A stretch of DNA of 32,444 bases from positions 1 to 32,444 of the forward strand of contig QKGJ01000003.1 of the NCBI GenBank assembly GCA_003251275.1, read 5' to 3'. Each line of letters starts with the position of its first letter. The stretch's first letter is position 1. Made by a program: the position numbers and the translations under genes. Below are positions 16,969 through 24,407 of this stretch, one piece after another. The notes beneath the pieces are model-generated. The model had not been told where the DNA came from. It saw nothing but the letters and a program-made list of their open reading frames with translations, and searched no databases. This DNA is from Ignavibacteria bacterium (lineage in GTDB: Bacteria > Bacteroidota > Ignavibacteria > UBA10030 > UBA6906).

Positions 16969-18453
16969 TCAGGATCGAGCTCGTGAAGCTTGCTGCTTCT
17001 CGATGCGCCGAATAAATGCATAGAGAGATATCGCGAGGCTCGTGATAATCAGAGAAGCGATCAGCAATCCCCAGCGCCTGAAATAGTACTGGTCGATTGC
17101 CTGCGTGGCCTCCTCGGAGACCACCGTGGATACGGCGAGACCCCGTTCCGCGACCTCGCGAAACTGGCTTTCATTGAACGAATGGACATTCGTTCGTGAT
17201 TCCAATCGAGCCTGGCGGATCTCGCGTAACTTGAATCTTGCCTCACCGACTTCCATCCCTTTTTGTTCTGCTTCTTCGACGCGTAGCACCGCATGATTTT
17301 CTGACGCCTGCAAACTGTCCACGAGTAATCGCATTGTTCGAGCGACCTCGAATCCCTTAGGAGCCTTCTCAGGAGTGTGACACCATGCGCACACCGCCCC
17401 TTTGCCTACACCTAGAAGTTTGTCTGTTGCAGCGACAACATCATGATGGCTGTGACATGTTTCGCATTCGGGAAGCTTGCGTTGATCGAAAGCCTTCTTA
17501 TGCGGGCTCGCAGAGAAAAGCTCTGCGTTGAGGGCGTGGCAAGTTCCGCACACTCTTGAAATTGATTCGACCCCTGGTGGCACGGCGCCGTGATTTCCAT
17601 GACAATCATTGCAGGCCGGCGCTCCGAGGTCTTTCTTTTCCAGTAACGCAATTCCGTGGACGCTGCGAGAGTATTTCTCAAGTTGATCGGAAGGGAGTGC
17701 ATATTTCCTCATTAGGTTCGTATTCGAATGGCAGGATCCACAGGTCTTCGGCAAAGTCGTCGCGTACACCCGTGAACGAACATCCGCTGCCGGGAGAATG
17801 TCATGGCTTCCGTGACAACTCGCACACTCAGCGACGCTTGCATCACCTTTAGCGTTTTGCTTTCCGTGCACGCTTGTCCGGTATTTGTCGAGCTGATCTA
17901 CGGGGAGGGCCGGGTTGTAATCGCGCAGATATTGGGCACTTGAATGACATTTCGCGCATGTCGCCGGAACATTCAAAGGGTGTACGGAAGAAGAGCGATT
18001 ATTTTTCGAAACGATCCCATGTGCCCCATGGCATGAAGTACACTGGGCTATTCTCTGACCTCCCTTAGTCGAGGATTCTCCATGGACACTTGATGTTAAG
18101 GAGGACATTTGATCAAGAGGTAGCAAGGAATTGTACTTTTTCACCATGACCGTTGCGCTGGAGTGACAATTTGAACAAACCGACGAGATTGCATTTCCTG
18201 ATGGAACTCCCATGAATCCCGCATTCTTGCTCATCGATTCTTCCGCATCTTCTTTTGTTGCATCGCCTCCGTGACAGCTCGCGCACGTGAGGCCATTTGC
18301 AAAATGCACGTCTCCTTTAAAGAGCGCGGCATTCTTGTCTTCTATTGCCTCATGGCACACCAGGCATTGATCCTGTGTGCTTGCAACCTGTTGTTCAAAA
18401 ACTGTGAGGAGGAAGGTAAAAAGGATAATACGACAGCTCCACATTTTTTTCAT
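16969..18453 (-). CDS. Undecahaem cytochrome c with C-terminal anchor
   Basis: The 494-residue protein has a signal peptide (residues 1-25) and eleven CXXCH motifs starting near residues 30, 57, 93, 138, 166, 210, 238, 281, 302, 330 and 355. The sequence LPxDQLxxYxxSVHG recurs three times, showing internal repetition. After the haem part comes about 110 residues of charged, probably helical sequence, then one transmembrane helix ([20 protein letters not shown]) and a basic tail, so the haem part should face the periplasm. The ATG at 18453 overlaps the cytochrome b stop (ATGA); a longer frame starts within the cytochrome b gene. Following a Rieske and cytochrome b gene, it sits where a bc1 operon has cytochrome c1, and probably accepts electrons from the Rieske centre (inference). 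Confidence 0.9.
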   Translation of the reverse strand: MKKMWSCRIILFTFLLTVFEQQVASTQDQCLVCHEAIEDKNAALFKGDVHFANGLTCASCHGGDATKEDAEESMSKNAGFMGVPSGNAISSVCSNCHSSATVMVKKYNSLLPLDQMSSLTSSVHGESSTKGGQRIAQCTSCHGAHGIVSKNNRSSSVHPLNVPATCAKCHSSAQYLRDYNPALPVDQLDKYRTSVHGKQNAKGDASVAECASCHGSHDILPAADVRSRVYATTLPKTCGSCHSNTNLMRKYALPSDQLEKYSRSVHGIALLEKKDLGAPACNDCHGNHGAVPPGVESISRVCGTCHALNAELFSASPHKKAFDQRKLPECETCHSHHDVVAATDKLLGVGKGAVCAWCHTPEKAPKGFEVARTMRLLVDSLQASENHAVLRVEEAEQKGMEVGEARFKLREIRQARLESRTNVHSFNESQFREVAERGLAVSTVVSEEATQAIDQYYFRRWGLLIASLIITSLAISLYAFIRRIEKQQASRARS

Positions 18454-19520
18454 GCGATGTATCCCAGGATTGTAAACAATAGAATATAGAGCACAACGAA
18501 AATCCCAACATAGTTGACCAGCCGATTCTGCTGGCCGGCGGAACTTTTGCGGTCCCAAAAAGGAACGATCATCCATAAGAGACCGGCGAAACCAAACAAC
18601 AGAACCCCCAGGACTTCGCCGTCAATAAAGAAAACTTGAGCGGGGATATATTTGAGGGTTTGAAACATGAACAGGAAATACCATTCCGGCTTTATACCGA
18701 CGGGAGCTGAGGCAAAAAGGTCCGCCTTTTGTCCCAATTCCCAGGGAAAAAGAACCGCCAACACCGCCAGGACATTCAGAATCAGAAGCCATAAGAGAAG
18801 ATCCCGGAGCAGAAAATTGGGGAAGAACGGCATGGTGCGTTGAGACCCGTCGGGCGGGGAGTCTTCAAATTCGATCGGCTCGCTCATTCCTTGCCGCTGC
18901 ACGAGGAGAAGATGAATGCTAAGGAACAAGACAAAAAGCCCGGGGAATATTGCAACGTGAAACCCGAACATCCTCGAAAGAGTGGCCCCCGTAACATCTT
19001 CTCCCCCCCTCATCAAGATCATGATCGGTTTTCCGATTACTGGGATGTCTGTTCCGACCTTAGTGGCAAAAAAAGCCAACTCGTTCCAGGGGAGGAGATA
19101 GCCGCTGAAGCCGAACCCCATACCGAGAAATAGCATAAACATCCCTGTCAGCCAGGTGATTTCACGGGGTTTGCGATAAGCTTTGGTAAAATAGACGCTG
19201 AACATGTGAATAACAGCCGCACCAACGAACAGATTTGCTGCCCAGCTATGAATTGACCGGATCAGCCAACCAAATTCCACCTTTGACATGATAAACTGAA
19301 TACTCTCAAACGCAAGTTCCTCGCTTCCCTTATAGTAGAGAAGTAGTAGAATACCGGTGACGACTTGGATAATGAAGAGGAAGAGGGAGACTCCTCCGAA
19401 ATAATACCATATGGAGTGTTCATGAATGGGAACATATTTCTTTCCCATGAATTCAACCAGGTCACGGAGATGAACCCGGTCATCAATCCACTTGTAGAGA
19501 GTATTGATTCTGTTTTTCAT
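18450..19520 (-). CDS. Cytochrome b subunit of a Rieske/cytochrome b complex
   Basis: The 356-residue membrane protein has the four-histidine haem pattern of cytochrome b: H91 and H105 in one helix, H188 and H203 in another. Thirteen residues separate the first pair and fourteen the second, the spacing of cytochrome b6. The quinol-site motif appears as [17 protein letters not shown] (P278-E279-W280-Y281). Both the b6-like and subunit IV-like parts are in one chain, unlike the split b6f proteins. No N-terminal cysteine of the b6f haem ci type is present. It oxidises quinol and passes one electron to the Rieske protein and one across the membrane. The start overlaps the Rieske stop by 4 bases and the stop overlaps the 11-haem gene by 4 bases. 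Confidence 0.95.
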   Translation of the reverse strand: MKNRINTLYKWIDDRVHLRDLVEFMGKKYVPIHEHSIWYYFGGVSLFLFIIQVVTGILLLLYYKGSEELAFESIQFIMSKVEFGWLIRSIHSWAANLFVGAAVIHMFSVYFTKAYRKPREITWLTGMFMLFLGMGFGFSGYLLPWNELAFFATKVGTDIPVIGKPIMILMRGGEDVTGATLSRMFGFHVAIFPGLFVLFLSIHLLLVQRQGMSEPIEFEDSPPDGSQRTMPFFPNFLLRDLLLWLLILNVLAVLAVLFPWELGQKADLFASAPVGIKPEWYFLFMFQTLKYIPAQVFFIDGEVLGVLLFGFAGLLWMIVPFWDRKSSAGQQNRLVNYVGIFVVLYILLFTILGYIA

Positions 19521-19972
19521 ACGTTTTTCGAGATTATGACATCATCATTTTGAACCATCACACGGAATTCTTCAAGAGGACGGGGGGGTGGGCCTGAGAT
19601 GTTCCGGCCGTTTAGATCATACTTCCCGTTGTGGCATGCGCACCAAATGACTTCCATGTCTGACCGGAACTGAACTGTGCAGTCGAGATGAGTGCAGGTA
19701 GCTGAAAATGCCCGAAGCTCACCGTCGGCTTTCCGCACCAAAATAACTGGCTTTGTTCCAAACTTCACGATTTGCCCACTATCTTTTGGGATGTCCACAA
19801 TCTTCCCAACTTTTACACTACTTACCTCCACCTCCGCCTGTTTTGGTGGCTTCAGGTAGGCGATAAGCGGATATACTACCGAAACCACCCACGCAAGGAG
19901 CGTTCCCCCGAGAGCATACTTGAGGAAGTCTCTTTTCCCTTGATCATTACCGGTTGCTACGGTGTCATTCAT
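19517..19972 (-). CDS. Rieske [2Fe-2S] protein
   Basis: The 151-residue protein has an N-terminal anchor (about residues 20-40) after [11 protein letters not shown], which looks like a weak Tat-type signal with one arginine. The Rieske ligands are C93 and H95 in CTHLDC, and C111 and H114 in CACHNG. C98 and C113 would form the usual disulfide. GPPPRP at 127-132 is the conserved loop beside the cluster. The cluster takes an electron from quinol bound to cytochrome b and moves it to the next haem protein. Its gene overlaps that of cytochrome b by 4 bases and follows the 7-haem gene by 12 bases. The aspartate in place of glycine in CTHLGC may shift the redox potential. Confidence 0.95.
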   Translation of the reverse strand: MNDTVATGNDQGKRDFLKYALGGTLLAWVVSVVYPLIAYLKPPKQAEVEVSSVKVGKIVDIPKDSGQIVKFGTKPVILVRKADGELRAFSATCTHLDCTVQFRSDMEVIWCACHNGKYDLNGRNISGPPPRPLEEFRVMVQNDDVIISKNV

Positions 19973-19984
19973 TGAAACACTCAG

Positions 19985-21478
19985 CTATTGTGAATTATGA
20001 CAGTCACTACAGTTCATTTCTTTCCATGAATCACCAATATCGACAGGGTGTTGGTAGGCGACGCCGCCCAGTGATATACGAAGCGAATCATTTTCAAAAT
20101 GTTGTGCCAGGATGGTATGGCATGTGTTGCAGTCCCTCGAGAGAACCTTGCCGTCGTCGCTCACATGTTTTCCATCGTGGCAGCGGAAGCAACCGGGATA
20201 ATACATATGCCCGATGTTGTCGGGAAATTTTTTCCAGCTGACCTTCATTTCGGGGAAGAAATTCCGGCTGTAGATTCGTTGCACGTTTGTCACCACGCTA
20301 TCGATGGCAATGGGACGAGAAGACGCGACATCGGGATAGGTTGATTCGTAATAATCCTTGATGAACAGCCGAATGCTGTCCAGACCTCCCTGTTTTGTCG
20401 AGTAGTCTGTATTCAATGCCTGCACACTCACGCTTTTCACGTCGGGGAGAGTCGGATCTATCCAGCCTAAAGCCATGACATGATTGACCGAAGGTGCTGG
20501 GGGATTATAGATGTGGGATGGTCGGTTATGGCAATCGAGACAATCCATGCGACGGGTGAAAGACTTTTTGAGCGAGTCTTCAGGGATATCGTTTTCGGTA
20601 CTGCGATAAATCGTTTCGACCCCGTCGGGAGTTCTTGAGCTCACCCACGGAATAACCTGGCGTCGTGTATCGACCGCAATGTACTTGACCTCGTGAGCGA
20701 TATTCATATGCCAGTGGATGCCGGACGTGGGCCCTGCTTCAACATTGCCCCCGCCAATTTTCATCAACAGATCTAATTCCCACTTGGTATTGCCTTCATC
20801 TGAGAGAAAATACTTGTTGGTGTGAAGTTTTTCGTTGAAAAAATGCTTTGGCCAATGGCACTGCTCGCACGTTTCCTGCGCCGGACGGAGGTTCTCAATC
20901 GGCGTCGGAATTGGTCGAGGGTATTTGTCAAAGAGAACGGCATACACCTGATACGAGCCGGAGATCTTTGAGCGCACAAACCAATCCGCTCCCGAACCAA
21001 TGTGGCACTGCACGCAGCCAACACGTGCATGAGGGGAAAATTGATATGCGGTAAACTCGGGTTCCATGACGGTGTGACACGTCTCGCCACAGAATGTATC
21101 GGAATCGGTGGCCTCGTAGGCCTTGAAGCTTCCAAACGCGGAGAGCAGCAACAATAGTATCGTTCCTCCACCGAACAAAACGGCTGCGCGACGATGCTTG
21201 GGATTGTTCAGATCCACCTTCGGTAGATGGAGACCATGGGGCTTTCCTGCTCGTTCCCGGCGGTGTTCCCGCATGATACCGAGGACGAGAACAATGAGCC
21301 CGGCAATCATAATCGCAGGTAAGATGACAAACGCGATAATTCCCATATACGGCTTTGGGCTTGCTGAAACAGACTCCAGGAGAACGAGAAAGAGAATAAG
21401 CCCGAAGCTGATGGATGCAATGGCAGTACCAATGAGCGTTACGAGGTTGTAAAACGAACTCGGAAAAACCTTCTTCAT
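19985..21478 (-). CDS. Heptahaem NapC/NirT-like membrane cytochrome
   Basis: The 497-residue protein begins with three predicted transmembrane helices (about 11-34, 45-68 and 98-118) and continues as a periplasmic multihaem domain. There are seven haem motifs. The first is CGETCH at residues 130-135, a CX3CH form. The others are CVQCH (155), CEQCH (204), CLDCH (313) and three within the last 70 residues (CFRCH, CNTCH, CSDCH). The TFCGETCHTVMEPEF segment resembles the NapC/NrfH quinol dehydrogenase haem-1 region. The family oxidises menaquinol and hands electrons to a periplasmic partner. Placed immediately before Rieske and cytochrome b, it may be an additional subunit of that complex or a separate quinol dehydrogenase. 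It follows the b561 gene by 48 bases. Confidence 0.88.
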   Translation of the reverse strand: MKKVFPSSFYNLVTLIGTAIASISFGLILFLVLLESVSASPKPYMGIIAFVILPAIMIAGLIVLVLGIMREHRRERAGKPHGLHLPKVDLNNPKHRRAAVLFGGGTILLLLLSAFGSFKAYEATDSDTFCGETCHTVMEPEFTAYQFSPHARVGCVQCHIGSGADWFVRSKISGSYQVYAVLFDKYPRPIPTPIENLRPAQETCEQCHWPKHFFNEKLHTNKYFLSDEGNTKWELDLLMKIGGGNVEAGPTSGIHWHMNIAHEVKYIAVDTRRQVIPWVSSRTPDGVETIYRSTENDIPEDSLKKSFTRRMDCLDCHNRPSHIYNPPAPSVNHVMALGWIDPTLPDVKSVSVQALNTDYSTKQGGLDSIRLFIKDYYESTYPDVASSRPIAIDSVVTNVQRIYSRNFFPEMKVSWKKFPDNIGHMYYPGCFRCHDGKHVSDDGKVLSRDCNTCHTILAQHFENDSLRISLGGVAYQHPVDIGDSWKEMNCSDCHNSQ

Positions 21479-21526
21479 GAAAATCCTTTGATATTTGCTA
21501 GCCCGTGAATTTTGCCCCGCATCGAT

Positions 21527-22405
21527 TTATCGATACGCAAAAAGCATTGCATAAATAATCGCCAGAACAATGCTGAATCCCAGCGTCAAGGCCGTCCAGC
21601 CAAAAGTGCGAACAGCTCGAATTACAATGGGAGGATATGGCTCGACAAGATACTTCTCCAGTTCACCGCTTGCAACAAGCGCTTCATACTCTTTTGGTTT
21701 GTCTTCCCTAAATTCTTCAACGGACATCCTTCCGGTAAAGACAACGATGTCCATGGGGAATTTCTCGGGACGTAAGTGGGTGTTGAAAAAATGGACAGTG
21801 AAGATGAACCCGGTCGCGAGCAGAGCCTCATCACTATGGATGATCGTGGCAACATTGATTGCCCACCCCGGGAAAACCCTTGTGAACAATTCGGGGAACC
21901 ACAACATCATTCCTGTTGATCCGATGACCGCGATTCCCCAGAATACCGCAAAGTAATCAAATTTTTCCCAGTAAGTCCACCTCCCGTATTTGGGGCGCTC
22001 TCCTTTTCCAACAAACCACTTGATGGAATCTCTCAAGTCGCGCAAATCGCTTTTGTTGAGCAGCATCGTGTGTTTTCCAAAGAGGAGGGCGCGCCACGAG
22101 AGAAACTCTTTTCGTTTCATCCTCACCAGGTCGATAATATGGACGATAAAAACCCCGATCATGACGATTGCGGCTAGCCGGTGGATGTATCCGGCGGATT
22201 CAAAACCACCGAAGAGCCGTGAGAGGAATGAAGCCCAACCGGTGTAGGCGAACTTCAATGACATACCGGTGAGTGCAAGGCTAATGAAGCTGACGATCAT
22301 GAGGGCATGAAGCGCCCGATTCAATCGAGAGAATCTCTGGAACTGTTTTTTTATGCCAGCGTGTCCGTTGACCCTTTTTGATTGGTTCGTCGTTTCCTTA
22401 CTCAT
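21527..22405 (-). CDS. Cytochrome b561-like membrane subunit
   Basis: The 292-residue protein has about five transmembrane helices and candidate haem-b histidines at H33, H75, H89, H190 and H205. The same five positions with nearly the same spacing occur in the C-terminal half of the 13-haem fusion protein (H500, H543, H557, H651, H666), and both proteins share a following acidic, proline-containing segment. They are paralogues. It is related to the di-haem b membrane anchors of hydrogenases, formate dehydrogenases and CbcL-type proteins, which exchange electrons with quinones. The ATG at 22405 overlaps the 19-haem stop by 8 bases; a longer frame lies within that gene. Together with the 19-haem protein it should form a split counterpart of the fusion. 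No haem c motif. Confidence 0.88.
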   Translation of the reverse strand: MSKETTNQSKRVNGHAGIKKQFQRFSRLNRALHALMIVSFISLALTGMSLKFAYTGWASFLSRLFGGFESAGYIHRLAAIVMIGVFIVHIIDLVRMKRKEFLSWRALLFGKHTMLLNKSDLRDLRDSIKWFVGKGERPKYGRWTYWEKFDYFAVFWGIAVIGSTGMMLWFPELFTRVFPGWAINVATIIHSDEALLATGFIFTVHFFNTHLRPEKFPMDIVVFTGRMSVEEFREDKPKEYEALVASGELEKYLVEPYPPIVIRAVRTFGWTALTLGFSIVLAIIYAMLFAYR

Positions 22406-24407
22406 TTGATTCTTCACTCTGAATAGATTCCTGGCTCTTCTCCCGGGCGCGTCGTTCACGACGCATCTGAAGAGCGCGAGGGAGCCACATCAACGTGTGA
22501 ATGCCGCTAAAAGCAAACGTCCCGAGAAGCAGTCCTGTCATTCCCCAGAATGTCCAAAAAAGAAACGGGTACTTCTCCGGGTCATGGTGCGTTGCATGCG
22601 TTAGATACCCCGCAAAGCGACGCGTTGCACCGGGATGACACTTCTGGCAGGTTGCGACGACGTTTTCTCTGCTGAGATGCGACTTGGGGTCGGCGATGGG
22701 GAGGATATCATGCGCCCCGTGACAGTCGTAACATTTCGCCGTTTTCGTATACCCGAGCTGTGAGACCTTCCCATGGTAGGTATCGAAATACGTCTTTGCG
22801 ATATCTTCGTGACAGCGCCCGCATTGGGACATGATATTCAACTTGAAGCCTTCTTCATCTGCACGTCGAATTGTGTGCGCCGTGTGGCAGTCGTTGCAAA
22901 CGGGAAGGCTCTTTTCGGTGTGCCCGACCTTAGTTGCATGGACGCTGGACTGGAACTGTTCCTGTATCCCATGGTGGCATCTACCGCATGTTTCCGGGAT
23001 ATTCTTTCTACTGATGCTGGACGAATCATTTTGGTGCGGAAGAACCCGATGGGCGGTATGGCAGTTGGTGCATGTGGCAGTGACGGTAAGTCCGCTTTTC
23101 ATCAAGCCTTTGCCGTGAATGCTTTCCGTATAGTGTTCGAGTATATCATGCTCGGCGCCTTTGTATCGAACCGCTGCTTTGTTTCCCTCCTGATGGCACG
23201 TGGCACACAAACGGGGAATGTTCGTTGCAAATGTTGGCGATCGTGGATCCGTTTTGCCACGGACGTTGTGTGTACCATGGCACTCTTTGCACGTTGGCGC
23301 ATTTGGGTCGTTCTTCAGAAGAAGCGTGCCGTGCATGCTGCTCAAGTACTCCCGTCCTATCTCCGCGTGACACGATGAACAGTCGACCTTCTGATCGATG
23401 GTCTCGCACGGTCGTTTCCGTGATGCGGTAACTCCCGTGTGACACTGGCTGCAGGCGGTTTTGACATGCTTGGAGAAAGAGACTTCCTCCGCATTCACCG
23501 TAAGTGATCGTCCGTCGCGTGTTGCCTTGAGATTCGGATCGCTATGACATCGCATACAGTCGCTGTCCGCCATACCTTGGTCATAAAACACTTTTCGGAT
23601 TTTGTGTGGTTGATGGCAATCGATGCAGGCCGGCAGCACATGTGCTTGCTTCTCCCAAAGCTCTCCCTTGATAACCTTACGATGAACCTCCTCGATCTGT
23701 GCATGACATTTTGCGCAGGTAGATGCAATATTATTTCTGGAAATCGAGGAGGCGTTGTCTGTGTGGGGCAAAATCAGGTGCGCAGTATGGCACGATGCAC
23801 AACTGGGCGCGACTATCAGCCCTTTGCGAAGCAATCCCTCGCCATGGATGCTTTCGGAGTAGTTATCAACGATATGATCCTGATGAATGACCCGTTGCTT
23901 TTGGACAGGTGTTCCCTCCTCATGACATTTACCACAAACAAACGGGATCCTCAAAGGCGCCACAGCAGATTGAGGGTTCTTCACCGGTAGAATCTCATGC
24001 GAACCGTGGCAATTCTGGCAAGTGGGGGCCAGTGCGTCTCCCTTCTCAATCGCTTTTCCATGAAGAGACCGTGCGTGCATTTCTTCTTCGGCGGAATGGC
24101 ACGTCCCGCATTGAACCCGCGCCACTTCCTCCGCGTGAGGAAGCTCTGTTCCTGCAAGATCAAGATGACACGAGACGCATCCAACCGATCCGTGGACTGA
24201 CCCGGCGAACTGTTTTTCGTTCACGAACACGGAAATTGTCCGTCCATTTCTTTTCCCTTCGAGAGTGTTATCCTCATGACAGATGAGGCATTCACTATCT
24301 TCCTGGGCGAATGCCGCGGCGGTGGCAAACAGCGAACCCAGCATGAACATGGATGCGATCACTGATATGCCGGGAAACTGGTATGTTCTACATTTCCTCC
24401 TTGTCAT
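22398..24407 (-). CDS. 19-haem cytochrome c with internal duplication
   Basis: The 669-residue protein has a signal peptide (residues 1-35), nineteen CXXCH motifs and one C-terminal transmembrane helix (about 615-640) with a basic tail. Haem motifs begin at 40, 77, 100, 130, 158, 203, 231, 261, then 284, 319, 343, 373, 401, 446, 474, 504, and finally 529, 559 and 587. Every motif of the first eight has a partner about 243 residues later, so the protein is two copies of an eight-haem module plus three haems. The first repeats include YSESIHGEGLLRKGL and YTESIHGKGLMKSGL. It should form a long periplasmic haem wire held to the membrane. Its start overlaps the preceding gene by 4 bases and its stop overlaps the b561 gene. 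Confidence 0.93.
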   Translation of the reverse strand: MTRRKCRTYQFPGISVIASMFMLGSLFATAAAFAQEDSECLICHEDNTLEGKRNGRTISVFVNEKQFAGSVHGSVGCVSCHLDLAGTELPHAEEVARVQCGTCHSAEEEMHARSLHGKAIEKGDALAPTCQNCHGSHEILPVKNPQSAVAPLRIPFVCGKCHEEGTPVQKQRVIHQDHIVDNYSESIHGEGLLRKGLIVAPSCASCHTAHLILPHTDNASSISRNNIASTCAKCHAQIEEVHRKVIKGELWEKQAHVLPACIDCHQPHKIRKVFYDQGMADSDCMRCHSDPNLKATRDGRSLTVNAEEVSFSKHVKTACSQCHTGVTASRKRPCETIDQKVDCSSCHAEIGREYLSSMHGTLLLKNDPNAPTCKECHGTHNVRGKTDPRSPTFATNIPRLCATCHQEGNKAAVRYKGAEHDILEHYTESIHGKGLMKSGLTVTATCTNCHTAHRVLPHQNDSSSISRKNIPETCGRCHHGIQEQFQSSVHATKVGHTEKSLPVCNDCHTAHTIRRADEEGFKLNIMSQCGRCHEDIAKTYFDTYHGKVSQLGYTKTAKCYDCHGAHDILPIADPKSHLSRENVVATCQKCHPGATRRFAGYLTHATHHDPEKYPFLFWTFWGMTGLLLGTFAFSGIHTLMWLPRALQMRRERRAREKSQESIQSEESNE

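Noticed and set aside
16827-17021. 64-codon minus-strand frame across the end of the 11-haem gene
   Set aside because: Overlaps a well-supported gene in another frame and has no recognisable feature.
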